A stretch of 64,000 nt of DNA from Acridotheres tristis (GCA_037013685.1 CM072885.1:28123442-28187441), one strand, 5' to 3'; shown: positions 52,393 through 64,000, counted from the first letter of the stretch. A program made the numbers and translations. Notes: a model not told the origin generated them from the letters alone.

Positions 52393-53559
52393 TGCCGAGG
52401 CCCATGGGTCTGCCATGGGTCTGCCCACGGCCTTGCCCTGGAGGGATGTCCCTTGAATGGGCTGTGATTTATCTCAACCCTCCTGGAAGGATGCTCCTTA
52501 GGTTGGCACATCTTCTCTTATCATGGTGAGCTATCCCCAAAGGCTTCAGTGATTCCATCATGCCCTAGTACCCGTGTTAATCCTTTATAACCCATTGGTC
52601 TATCCCCCTTGGTACCACCCTTGCTTTCCCCCATAAAAACTCCAATTTTTCCCCCAGTTCTCCAGGGAGCTGTCGTCCCTGGCCCCCTTCACAGAGCTGC
52701 TGGATAATAAAGGAATCTCTGTGGAATTTGCCATACGACACTGTAGAGGAAATTATGGCAGAAAAGGGACATAACATGTTCCCTGAGGCTCTTATTCACA
52801 ACCCTGTATATGGCTGGGAAAATGAGACTGAGCTGTCCCTGAATAGGCTGTATGAGAAAGTACAGTAAAGTAACAACAGTAAGTGGATGGGAAGGCACTA
52901 TAGAGTAACAATAAGCAAATGGGAAGGTATATATTAAAGTAACAAATAAGTAAGTAGACGGGCAGGGAAAGTATAACAAAGTAGCAAATAGGTAGAGAGG
53001 ACGTGACTAGACTAGGCTGCTAGGCTGCTTGTGCCAAGGGGTGGGGAAGATGCCGTAAAAGCACGTGAAACCAATCAATAATTAACAAGTAACATGTGGA
53101 CAGTGCCTAATAACCAATTGTATGCTTGCTAGATTTGTGTGATCACTGTAACAAACTCTATAAAATATGTACGCTTTATTACAATAAATGTTCTTAGTAC
53201 TAAGTCCCATGTTGGGATTCACTCATACCTCTATGAGGATCATGTGAATACTCAGATCAGATCTCTTGCTATCCGGACAAGATTTCTCCCAACACGACAC
53301 TCCTGTCTCTCTGTCCCTGAGTCGACCTGGGATAGCCTCACGAGCAGAGCTGGAATCACTGAGCTGATCTCACTGAGAGCTGATCACTCGTGGCCAACCA
53401 CAGGCCACTGCTTCCTGAGGTTTATCCAGCGGCTAGGAGACCAGCCAGAAGACTCCCTTAGAAGGCAGTCTCTTGCAGGACCCTCTCTCTGGGAAGGTTG
53501 GTGGCTTCCCGGGTCAGAGCATCAGATCTCCATCAGTTGGACCCTCATAGCAGCCAACA
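52393..53559 (+). mobile_element. Long LTR, ERVK-like (6-bp TSD), with two promoter/poly(A) cassettes
   Basis: A 1167-bp unit from TGCCGAGGCC to GCAGCCAACA, flanked by a perfect 6-bp duplication ACTAAT (52387-52392 and 53560-53565), which suggests a class II ERV. It contains two successive LTR-style cassettes. The first has ATAAAA at 52633-52638 and AATAAA at 52706-52711. The second has CCAAT at 53071-53075 and 53114-53118, TATAAAA at 53159-53165 and AATAAA at 53183-53188, followed by a long U5-like region. Between them, 52865-53000 holds imperfect 33-41-base repeats based on AAGTAACAA, like enhancer repeats of U3. The two cassettes share no obvious sequence. It may be a recombinant LTR, or a nested pair whose inner boundaries I cannot see. 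The 141-codon plus-strand frame at 53139-53564 runs through the TATA box and U5 and is not considered a gene. Confidence 0.65.
52865..53000 (+). repeat. Imperfect U3 tandem repeats
   Basis: Three to four units begin with AAGTAACAA or a variant and carry GGGAAGG or GGGCAGGGAAAG near their ends, spaced about 33-41 bases. They lie upstream of the CCAAT and TATA motifs of the second cassette. Confidence 0.6.
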
Positions 53560-53565
53560 ACTAAT

Positions 53566-56500
53566 ACTTGAAGATGGAATCTAATGGAAATCAACTCATT
53601 CCACAAAATCCATTTATGGATGGTGCTTATTTATGAGGTTATTGACAGTTAGGAAAATAGGGTTTTCTCACTGTCCTCAAATGGAAACTGAATGAGTATT
53701 TGCCAGTCCAACAACATATCTCTAGCTGCAACTGTATTTCGAACATGCTAGATAAGGGCTCATAATTAATAACACCTTATGTCTCCTGAAAATCTAGTTG
53801 GTACTTGGGAAAAAGCAGGCTTGGTGTTTTCTCATTTTCCTGATTTGGGCTTGATGAGTATGAAAATCTGCCAAGTGTGAGTTGCTTGCCAGGACCTTGG
53901 GGCATTCACTGCTCACCAAGCTGAAGCTGGCATTTATTTTGTGAATTAATAAACAGCTGACCAGCTGGCTAGTAGTCAAAAAAGACCACTGTCCTAATAC
54001 TTGAAAAAAATAACTCCCATCCACTTAAATCAGGTTTGTTTTATTCTCAATTAATTATCTGTGGATTTCAAGATTCTTCAATTAATGGAAAATGTGTGAA
54101 GTTAGTACATATGAATAGTGAGATCCTGGTTCAACTCATGTGATAGCATCTTGGTCCCTGACTTGAGTGGACTTGGGATTTTCCATGTAATTTTATAGGA
54201 AATATCTCCAACTGCTCTGGCTCTGAACAATCCTGTCTGGCTGCTGGACCCAAGCCCACTGCTCTATGAACTGGGGGTTTCTGACCTGGCTAAGGGATAT
54301 AGCTGCCATATTCTTTTTTGTAGGTCCAACCAGCAACAAACATGAGCATGAATTTCAGAGACACACACATGGTCACAGGTGTACTTACAGCTTTAAGAAG
54401 AGGTAAAGGAAGCAGCATTTTTTACTGTAGAGGTAGGAACTGAAGCACTGAAAGATTTTGGTACTTGTCCTGCATGTTTCACATCCACAGAGCTTTCAGC
54501 AGCTGTCAAGGCATAGAAGATTCAGTCTGCTTGCTCCTGCAAAGAACCTCAGATCTTCAATACGACAGTCAAGTGACCTAACTGTACCATACATCCCTTC
54601 TCTACAAGATTATCTTGATTACGCATTTTCACTTATCACCTTTAGCGTACTACTAGTCCTCACCTTAATTTTCCATCTTAAAAAATATTGCCGTTGTTCT
54701 TGTTATCTGTCAGACATTAGTCTTTTACTAAGTTACAGCTGTATGTCCCGCTGTGATCTGCAAAACAAGTTTCACTTAGGAATAATGCTGCTTTTTTAAC
54801 ATTATTTTGTTCTACTCATGCCAGAGCTTTCCAATCTTTAATACATGAAATTTTAACAACCATTTCTTCCTGAGAAGTCGGAGTTTGCTGATACCGCTTT
54901 AATAACCAATGATGCCTTAATTTCAGCCTCTTTCTTTCAAATTCCTATTTCTATGGAAGAAAAAGAGTGGAAATTTTCTCCATAGGTTTTAAGCCAAATA
55001 AACCTACTTCCATGTTATTAATATAGGTCATTATATCTGACCTCTTTAGAGTTATCTATCCTTGATAATGTTTTTATATTAGAGATCTGTGGTACTGCCT
55101 GTTCCTGCATCCTGCTTTGTCCTGTTGTAAATCTTCTTTTGGACCCCAGTTAGGGTTTTGTGCTCAGCATTAAAATGACTAAGCTCACTCAGAATCCTTT
55201 TCTCTGTAAATAAATAACATTTGGGTTTTGTTTGGTTCTTTTTTCCTCAACAGTGCTTGAATGTGAAGGATCCACTACCAATGTGTTACTCTTCCACAGC
55301 GAACTCTTCTGTTTTAGAATTATAGCTTCAATTCAGAGTTAGAGAGCTTCCTTTCTGTAGCAAGTTGGATGATTCAGGATGCCTAATGGAAAATTATAGC
55401 CATTCATCAGCTAAGGCTAGGGAGTCACCTTATACTATAAAACCTTCAGTTTCTGGATGGTTGTAAAGTACAGCAGACAGAAATACTCCTATTGTACTCA
55501 TAAAGAAATTTTTGGTTCACAGGAAACAAAACCAGGAATACTGATTTTTTTCTTTCTTTCCTCCCTGTCCTCCTCTTTTTCTGATTTTTTTTCTTTTGTA
55601 ACTACAATCTTCCACGATATTTTAAACAGGAATGGGTTGAACTTATTCTAGGATATAGCCCGTGTTTATTGAGTGCCAGCTTTAATTTCTGAAGAATTTG
55701 ACAATTAAGTTGTATATAGGCTTCCAAATGTGTAGGAAGAGTGGGAGCTGTGCTCTATTGATTACTTTGGACAGAGGTGGGACAGAGAGTTGGCCTTAGG
55801 GTTTTTCTAGTGAAAGGATGAAAAACACTGGAAATGGAGTTTCTTTGACAGAACTGTTAGGTTCACTGCAGGACAACAGGAGAGATTTTATATCAATTAC
55901 AATAAAGCATATGGTTCAACAGTCATCCTACACAATGCGAGATGGTGTTGTTATCTTTGCTAAGTCTTCATGTGTTTAATCTATTTCTTTGTATTTATGG
56001 GGAAGATCACACAGAAAAATGGGAAAGCAGACTTTCATGATTGAGTCTAAGAAGCAGTTACTTTTAGCTTTTGTCAGTCTGTTAGCCATTATTTTAATGA
56101 TTCTGCGAAAGCCTTGCATGGTTTTTGAAAAGGTGTTTCAAGAAACTAGAATTCTCTTCAGGTAGCACTGTGTGTAAAAATACAAGGATTTATGCATTGC
56201 AGTGAGCAGAACCTCAAGTAGTTACCTAGGTGTGAAAGCAGAATTCTCAAACTAAAGCCAGTAGAGTGGGAGAAAAGGACTTGCATCAGTTAAGGTGCCT
56301 GCTGGAGGCTTCCACCTAGATCCCTAAATTTCTGCTTGCACATAATTGACTGCATCTTCTTTAGTGGCATAATTTTGAGCTAGAACAAGTCTACAGTAAG
56401 GACATGTAGGGATTAATATTAACTGAATGACAGAAGAAGGGAGGAAGTGTATGTGACTAGCTTTCAGTGGACATGGCCTTCTTTTGGCAGAAGACTGTGA

Positions 56501-56627
56501 GAGTCAGTAAGGCAGGAGTTTCTCTGAATCCTTCAGAGAGAGATCAGAATGCAGGGATTGAATTAAAGCCATTGGATGGATTGAAGTATGTTAAGGCTCT
56601 CACACATAAAGCAGAGGTAAAGGTTTA
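53566..56627. other. AT-rich unique sequence
   Basis: No exon or transposon is recognised in about 3 kb. The 113-codon frame at 54458-54799 has a hydrophobic stretch but no family resemblance. Part of the sequence just before 56628 (from about 56480) may belong to the following LTR. Confidence 0.45.
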
Positions 56628-57179
56628 TGTTGTAGCATAAGTAAGTAATTGAAATAAGTTTTAAGTGCTTTTAGTGACTAAAAGGTCTTAGATGCCTGAG
56701 AAGTAGTACATGTTCTAGTGAAGGTTGAAAAACATGCTAGTGTTTCCTTAGAGGCTCCAAGAACCTAGCTTCAGACATAATAGAGTTAGAGTTAAGAATA
56801 TTGCTTACATTTCTCGGTTAGAACAAGATAGGCCATTAACATAGTTTATACGTAGCCTGGCGTGCTAAGAAGCCAGAATTCTAATAGGTTAAGAAGTAGT
56901 GGTCTGAGTTTGTGTCTTAGCTAGTTGGAAAGTTTCTATAAAAGAACATGCATCAGGGAGAGCTGGTGCTCTATGCCATGGCTTTATGCCACTGCATTTT
57001 GCCATTGCATTTTGCCACTGCAGCTTTGCCATTACTTTTGCCACCTGCTTTTAATACCATGTGCTTTTTGCCATTGCTTTGCTTTGGTTTTGCCTTTGAG
57101 GCTGATGTGCTTCTGTAATAAATAACTTTATAGCAACTACTAACCTGCTTGGCTTTTTAAAGAAGAAAATAACCTGACA
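56628..57179 (+). mobile_element. Probable solo LTR, plus strand (boundaries uncertain)
   Basis: TATAAAA at 56937-56943 is followed 180 bases later by AATAAATAA (AATAAA at 57117-57122), a promoter-R-poly(A) layout typical of an LTR. The proposed 5' end is TGTTGTAGC (56628) and the proposed 3' end is AACCTGACA (57179), giving 552 bp. The flanks do not show a matching duplication, so the edges are provisional. Between the two signals lies a run of TGCCATTGC/TTTTGCCA units (56979-57095), an imperfect repeat in R. No proviral interior adjoins it. Confidence 0.55.
56979..57095 (+). repeat. Imperfect GCCATTGC-type repeat in R region
   Basis: The motif TTTTGCCATTGC and variants (TATGCCACTGC, TTTGCCATTACT) recur about eight times at roughly 15-base spacing. 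They give a short quasi-periodic pyrimidine-rich block inside the LTR. Confidence 0.65.
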
Positions 57180-58079
57180 GCATGGGTGTCCAAGAGGCAC
57201 CTGGAGGTCCGCAAAACCTCACAGAAGACCTTTCTGGATTTAATGTCATCTTCATTGTACACTTCTGTAGTGATGTAGGAAGAGACATTTCCTCAATCCC
57301 TGTCCTCTGGTCAGAGTGTTTTACAGTACAGTAGTGGCATTCAGAGAGGAAAATTGTGGGGCTGAATCCCTGAGGAATAAAGATTTTAACGAAAGGAAAA
57401 AGAAAAGTAAATTCTACCTTCAAAAAGCAAAAGAGCAAAAGCAGAAAAAGGAAATTTCTAGGAACTTTTTCCCAAGAGCTGGGAGAAAATGATCCTAAAC
57501 TCCACAGAGATTAAAAATAACTTCCAATTTACTTCTCCTATATGCCTATGGCAAAGGCTACTGAGTGAATTATGATAGGTGTATCTGGAATTCTGGGAAG
57601 GGAAGGAAAGGATAGAGCCTTTTCAATATTTTTAAATTTTTAAATTTTATTTTAAGGTATTTTATTTTTATTTTTCCGGATAGAGCTGTACCACCTCAAA
57701 GCTATGTCAACATATTCATTAGGTAAATGCAACACAGAGATGTTCTGATTATACTCAAACTGAGCTTGTGAATCAAGGAAATTGAGATTTAAAGTATACA
57801 TACGAGAAATCCCAATGTTGTCATATGGAAAAGAACACTATTAAGGCACTGCACATGAGACACCAGAGACTTCAAGAGTCATGCAATTATGATGAATGCA
57901 CTGGTTCTTAGAAAATGTTAAAAATTTGGGGTTTGACTTTCTTACATCCATGCTTACCGCATTAAATGAAAAAGCGTAACCCAATTAATTGAAAAAGTGT
58001 AACTTTTATCCAGTAAAAATCCGTAAGATGTATCTATTTGTGTATTTGAAAAAATACTTACTTGCCTCTTTTCTTCAAC
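57180..58079. other. AT-rich unique sequence
   Basis: No feature can be supported. The 93-codon minus-strand frame at 57157-57438 overlaps the LTR end and has no motif. Confidence 0.5.
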
Positions 58080-58450
58080 CCTTTCCCCCCCCACCTCTTC
58101 TCCCTGATGGAGCTATGTAAAGGAAAGACATTGCTATTTTAATTTCCCATTCGCAGTGCTCTTTTATCCCAGGTTTCATTTGCAACGTTAGTCAATAAGT
58201 GGTTTTTGCTGATGTCACATAAAATTCCTTAAAGCAGAACCAGAATAAAGCCCCTAAAACTTCCAGAGGGGATTTGAAATATAAATTGCAGCTGAAAATT
58301 CTCTTAGACACATATTGAACTTCTGTTACTTTGTAATTATGAGCTATACATGTTACTTTTTTAGATAAAAGGAAAGCTGTCCATTTTCATTTGCAACTCT
58401 GAAATAAAGCCATTTAATATCTGTTTAAAGGTGTTTTTTTCTCTCAAATT
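58080..58450. other. Candidate conserved non-coding element
   Basis: This is non-repetitive sequence without open frames. It contains ordered motifs such as GCAACGTTAGTCAATAAGTG and TTGCTGATGTCACATAAAAT (TGATGTCA is CRE/AP-1-like). The texture resembles vertebrate non-coding conserved elements. It is proposed on style alone. Confidence 0.25.
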
Positions 58451-61400
58451 ATATGTGGATGTTTATGTTGTGACAACATATCTTTCCTCTAAAGCATGAT
58501 GGTCGTAAAACAAGTGAAAAAATGATCAAATCATCACTGAAATATTTCTAAGGTGACATTAACTTCCTAGAAACCAAATCGTATAACTGATGTATGTATG
58601 TCCTATTATTTTTTTGTTAATGATAAGTATTAAGATAATATCTTCAGCTTTAATCAGGACATTGTTTAGCCACACGCTTTTATGCTCCAAATTTGTTTAT
58701 AGGAAAAAGCAGCACACCTGATATATATTTAAGGAATGAAAATAATTTATTGTTCATATAATGGAAATCTTTAGAATCTAATAATTCTTAGTCCAGACTG
58801 AAGAGTTGTTGAATAAAGAAACACTAAGAATGAACTTCAAATTGTTATACATGCATTTAGGGTTTGTATCTTTTCTCGATGAGCTCACCCTTCTTCTCTG
58901 GGTTGTGAGGTTGGGGGTTTAATTCTAGCTGTGGGACTTTAAAGTGAATCACTGGCATCCAGAGTCTTTCATCTGCAGGAGGAATGTGGTATTCTTGTTG
59001 ATGGTTCCTTCCTGACTCCAGGATTCATTAGGAGTAATTTTTGTGTGTTTGCCTGCACACTTTCATACATTAGTCTTTCTTCTTTAATCTGAAGCTCCAG
59101 GTTACACCCAGGTTTGCCATGAGTAGTGACTTCCAGTATGTTTGACATCAGTCTTGTGTTCTGCTTGTAACTCCTAAATGCAGTTCTGCGCAGTTCTGTG
59201 TCTGCATTTCTTTAACTGACCGAGGCTGAGTTGTTTATGATTGTTTGGCCTCTGGGACCAGACTGTGCCCATCTCTTACCATCCTGTGTCTGCATTTCTC
59301 AGTGCACCACCCCATGTCTCCTCTTTTTAAGTCTCCTGATATCCAGGTCTATATTTCTCTAGACTAGAATACCATGTGAGAGTCATAAATACCTCACTAT
59401 ACATGAAATAACTATACACTATACATGAATAACTGCTGTGTGCATAAAAATTATATTAAAATCCTACAATACAAAAATTTAAAAAATAGTAAAAGAAATG
59501 ATCACCTGATCATTTAGAGAAACTACAGTTGCAGGTAAACCAAATGAAACAAAGTTGCAGGCAGAGAAAGTCTGGCAAATCACAGTCCTGGATCTGTGTA
59601 AATTAAGTACAAAGTTTATGGCCAGTTAATAGTTTTGACAATACTTTATTACAGTCTATGTTCTTATAAAATGAATGGTATACCTTTCTTTTTTTTTCCA
59701 ATATAGATCAGCAGCTGCCTTACTGTATCTGTAGATCATTAGCATACAAAGGGAATGAAACTAGCACTGTAATAACATTACAGAAGTACTCTAAGAAAGC
59801 AAAGTATTTTCCCCTCCTAATATTTGGAAACAGTAGAATTATGCTTGAAATTGCTACCAGTGAGCCCAACCCAGATCTTATATGCTGTTCAAAAGGATAG
59901 AAATTTGCAAAAAGGAGTGTTCCTAAATGTCGTCCTAGTGAATAAATCAATGCTGAATAATAATGACATAGCAGCATCATTCAGCATAACAGACTTAATA
60001 TCCTTGTTCAATGAGTATTAACCAAATTATGTTTAGTTTAACAAGGTTTAGTAAGTAAACAGATTATGAAACAGATAATTCTTTCTATAACTTCTAGTCT
60101 AATAAGCAAAAAACCTGTAGGTTGAAGGGATTTTTTAAATGATAATTTTGAAAGTGTAAAGAAAAATAGGAGAAAATTTGAGCCATCCCGCATGTAATAA
60201 AGTGTAGTAGTAATATGTAAATAATTATTTTTCCGGGTTATCTGACAAATTGGTAAGAACAGACAAGCAGCTATCATTCTCAACATTCTCTCTAATTTTA
60301 TGTGCTCAGTAGACCTGGTCTGCAAGATATGCCTTGCTGCGATGCACATACACACACAGGAGAAAGACCACCAAACAGCAAAAGTTTTTTAAATCAAGGA
60401 AAACTGAAGAAGGTAAGCGATGTCTGTACTGATGATTCATATTTAACCTTCGTGGTTTGCTTGCTTACCATATGCCAGCATCACTAACCCAGGGGTGCCA
60501 AAAATTACCATTGATCAATAGTTTGAAATTGTAGCACTTGAACTTTCACCTTTAATTCTGCTGTGCCGTAGTACGTGTTCAAACACCAGTCTTTTCGAAT
60601 TATTCATTCTGGCTGCAGATAAGCATTACATAGACATCTGCAGAATTTTAAACATATATTTCTCTCTACCATGGAATAACAAAGCTAATTTCAGTATAGA
60701 AACATGGTGGAGCTTATATATTCTCAATTTTAAAAGTCAGTCTGGGGATATTAGTATCTCTGTGCGGTCAATTTAAATTTTCCTTCGAATCTGATGAAAT
60801 ACACATAGTTATGTATATGAGAGGTGGAGGGGTGTGATTTGATACAGAGGCTTTTGAAATACATTCAAAAATTTACAGTGATCCCAGTGAGCTCTGGAAT
60901 GGAGTCACCAGACCATATTTGCAAAGAGTCTTTCAATCTTCAAAGACTCCAGACTTATCTCTGCAGTTCTGAACTGTAAAGCTGGGCTTTTGCAAAGTCC
61001 TGCCTAATGTGTGAATAAGATCAGTGAGTAACAAAGAAGTTTGCATGGCTAAGGCTGAATCCAACTTTTTCAGTAAAAAAAGAAAGCTAATTCTCAAAAC
61101 AAACTTCCTATGTAACCTTATTATTGTTATAAGAAGCAATGGTTGTAACATAAGGTGCGCAGTATAATGAAAGTGATTATTTTAATCTTTTAAGGGACGT
61201 GGGAGAAGAAAAAACCCCATTAAAATTAAAGCAAATTTGGTCATAGAAACATTGATTCTTCAACTTATTTTTTTCTGTTTAGTGTAGGTATTCAGTGTGA
61301 GATTCACTTTAGTTATCTAGGATTTGACATCTGGTCAAGCTATTTAACTTATTTTTGCTTTTGTCATTCAAAAAAGTGAGGCATCTTTAGCTGTTAATTT

Positions 61401-63407
61401 ATCCTCACCTATTTTAGATATCTACACAGGACTCCTCTCTGTTTAACTTTACTGACTCTGCAAATTGCTTAGATAACAAGATTAGACTGAACACCTATGC
61501 ATGGCCAGAAGTAGATAAAATGAAGAGCCATTTTAATGACACTCCACTTTTAGTATACATAGCTGTAGTAATTTCAGAAGGAGTTCTGTAACGTTCAAGC
61601 ACAAACTAACTGTGTATCTTCATTGCTAGAGAGGTGGTAATATCTCTAGACTTTATTTTACCTAAGTGGTTGTTTATTACAGCAAAAGGAAAAACAATTA
61701 AGCTCTTTGCTTTCCTATGGAGTTTATTCTTCATCTATTACCTCTTGTCCAACAGCAACACATTCTTTGTGTGGCTGGAAGGCTTATTAGGAAAAAGAAT
61801 CACACAGATTCATAAAGAAACTTTAGAGAAATTTGTCTCATCAAGAGTAGTGTTCTGCAATTCAAACTTTTTTTGTTCACTGATGTAATATGCAAAAGGC
61901 CAGAGAAGACAGGGCAGAATAGTAAATACCAGCCAGAACAAGAACTCAGGGGAAAAGTCATTAACAGTGCCAATCATAGGAGTCATTGCTCTGATTCTAC
62001 CTAGCCTGCAGCTTCACAGTGCTATCTGCTAATAGATATTGGCTGGTGTCTGAAGTACCAGTGCCTGGAAAGTTCCTATTTCAAAGAAAACAGAATCTCT
62101 CTAACAAAACCAGATATACCAGCCTTTATTATCAGCACTGCTACTACTGTCTGGCCAAAAGAAAAGGCAAATAATCATGAGCATTTGAGTTCATGAGCAT
62201 ACCGCACACCTTTCACTATTTATGGTCACTGACTGACTTTCAAAGTCTTTTATTTCTCATAGCAGTAATAATTAGACAAAATAAATTTTCTGAAGTTTAA
62301 GACAGTGTACTCCATGACTGTAAAATGAATTGAAGAAAGATGGCAGATTATTTTATGTATAAGAAAATACATACTATTTATTGCTATATTTTATTCACTA
62401 TGTCCCACAAAGCTGGAAATGCCACTGATCTGCATTCTGAAAGTTCACTCTATATTTGGACTTTGGTAACTTTCTTACATTTTCCTCTATTTTTTTGCAT
62501 TCATATACTTTTCTCCAGTCTAAATAATATGTGTTAAACATCAAATGCAAAAAATTTTAGCATGAATTTTCTTTGTCAATTTATGTACAACAATGCTGCT
62601 ACTTGCAAATCATGTACAGACTATTAGAAATGTCATAATATCTTGAAGTGTGCCTACCATCTTTTTTAATATTTAAAAAGACAATAAGGTTTCACAGCCA
62701 TTCCCTAATAAGTGTTTTTATAAAATCTATTTGTCTTATTTAGACTCTCATGCCAGCTCACAGATAAAAGGGGTTTCCTAGACTGATCAGTTTATAACTC
62801 AGTTTAATTGCATCACTAGTTTGGGTAGCTTTTGGTAGAGAACTTGGCATGACATAGCTACAATAACCTTCTGAAAAGGACAGGCAGCCCTGAACCCGAT
62901 TGTTTTTAAAAAACTGCCTGCTAATATCTTCCCCTTTAGAGAGTTCTTTTACCTTGAATAATGTTTTTATGTTTTTTGGTTTTTTTTCTTCTTTTCCCCA
63001 GCTGTCTGTTTTCTTTGGGTGTTATTTTAAACTTTGGATTTGTTTTCACTTCTCCACCATATGTTTTGTTTTTTCTCTTTTTGTTCCTATACATTTATTC
63101 ATGCTTCTTCTTTCTGAAATACTTTCACCTCTCTCACCCCCTGAGACTGGCTGGTAAGTGTGGTAAGTGAAAAGCAGTTTATTGACAGTACATGTGATAC
63201 CTTTTGACTTCCTTAAGAGTTTCTTGCTTCTTAGGTTTCAGTCTAGCTTTTATGGTGGAAAGGCATCCTAAGATTCACTTGGATTATCCATTCTTTATTT
63301 TTATATTTGGAATAGTTACAGTATGTTCAGGTTAGGTGAATAAGGCATTGTAGCTCAAGATTTGTAGAAGAACTGACCAGCCACTAATAGGAGTGACTGA
63401 ACAACTT
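58451..63407. other. AT-rich unique sequence
   Basis: About 5 kb without a supported exon or transposon. The patch 58860-59380 is richer in C and T, carries duplicated GTGTCTGCATTTCT motifs (about 59199 and 59286) and could be a decayed transposon. The rest is ordinary AT-rich sequence with frames of 105 codons or shorter. Confidence 0.45.
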
Positions 63408-63437
63408 TACACACACACACAGACCTACACACACAGA
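63408..63437 (+). repeat. Interrupted (CA)n microsatellite
   Basis: Two ACACAC runs are separated by AGACCT. Confidence 0.85.
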
Positions 63438-64000
63438 ACATACCCCACTCCCCTGCTGGTTTTTTCAATACTGTTTATTTTAAGATAAAACCAATTAATG
63501 ATGCTTTGCATGCCTATATTCCCAAGCTCCTCTTTATCATTCACATGGAATTTAATATCTGCAGGGCTCTACCAGCTCTAAGACGTGGAGGTCATAAAAA
63601 CAAAAAAAAAAAAACAACAAAAAAAACCCCCAATTTTTAAAAATTGTTTTTATTTCAGTAAGATTTTTTAACTAGATATATATTCCATTTCAGTGTTTCT
63701 CCTTCCCAGATTATAATTCATGTATTTGTTAGACTCTTGGCGTATCACTTGTACATGCTGGAGAAAAAGATCCTCAGGTTGGAGGAGAAAAATATCCCTA
63801 AGTAAATTATTGGGTCATTTTTCAGTGAGTGCTGCTCAGAATGCTCTTTACTATGAGGCTTTTTTGTTGTTTGTTTTTAGTTTGGCTGGCTTGTTCATTT
63901 GTTTGGGATTATTTTCCTTAGAAAGCTTACTAGAAACTCCTAAAGGCCATTTCACCAATTAGTCAAAAATAAAACAAGACTGCAGTTCACATATGGCAAC
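63438..64000. other. AT-rich sequence with A-rich tract and palindrome
   Basis: An A-rich tract (63598-63626) is followed by a C run and a perfect 16-bp palindrome CAATTTTTAAAAATTG at 63631-63646. The frame at 63720-63962 (80 codons) shows no known motif. The window ends in unassigned sequence. Confidence 0.6.

Noticed and set aside
53139..53564. 141-codon plus-strand frame
   Set aside because: It spans the TATA box, poly(A) signal and U5 of an LTR and stops at its end; no domain is recognised.
1..64000. CRISPR array, bacterial operons, rRNA genes or telomeric repeats
   Set aside because: No regularly spaced repeats, dense coding, rRNA-like segments or TTAGGG arrays were seen; the window is animal nuclear DNA.

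Overview
This window reads as non-coding nuclear DNA from a bird, most likely a perching bird (Passeriformes). It is AT-rich and CpG-poor, has no long open frames (longest 160 codons, near chance level) and shows no operon-like gene packing. The mobile-element set is avian: solo LTRs with the termini and target-site duplications (TSDs) of endogenous retroviruses (ERVs), an internal fragment of a CR1 LINE, and a SINE made of a tRNA-Ile head joined to a CR1-like tail, the architecture described for TguSINE1 of zebra finch. Assignment to songbirds rests on that SINE and on recalled similarity of several LTR ends to passerine families; no database search was possible.

Layout. 1-5.5 kb: solo LTR (308-1030, +, TSD AAGAT), then a plain stretch, then LTR 4836-5494 (-, 6-bp TSD with one mismatch). 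6.2-11.8 kb: SINE (6214-6372, -), LTR 7761-8445 (-, TSD TGACAG), LTR 11078-11753 (-). 18.6-21.1 kb: LTR 18599-18990 (+) and CR1 endonuclease-region fragment 19690-21065 (-). 21-48 kb: a quiet AT-rich tract with one older LTR (32839-33352, -). 45.1-46.5 kb holds the best candidate for a conserved non-coding (enhancer-like) cluster, with weaker candidates near 28.4, 35.6 and 58.2 kb. 48.8-57.2 kb is an LTR-dense block: 48786-49336 (-), 50351-51118 (+, TSD GTAGT, sister copy of the LTR at 308), 52393-53559 (+, 6-bp TSD ACTAAT, with two promoter/poly(A) cassettes) and 56628-57179 (+). The remainder to 64 kb is unremarkable AT-rich sequence with microsatellites.

No protein-coding exon, functional tRNA, rRNA or CRISPR array could be supported. 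The window is best read as intergenic or intronic DNA in a gene-poor region, with ten LTRs but no ERV internal (gag/pol/env) sequence that I could recognise. Nothing here amounts to a convincing new biological system. The most interesting items are the double-cassette LTR, the candidate conserved non-coding cluster, and the SINE copy whose tail contains a 22-bp perfect palindrome.
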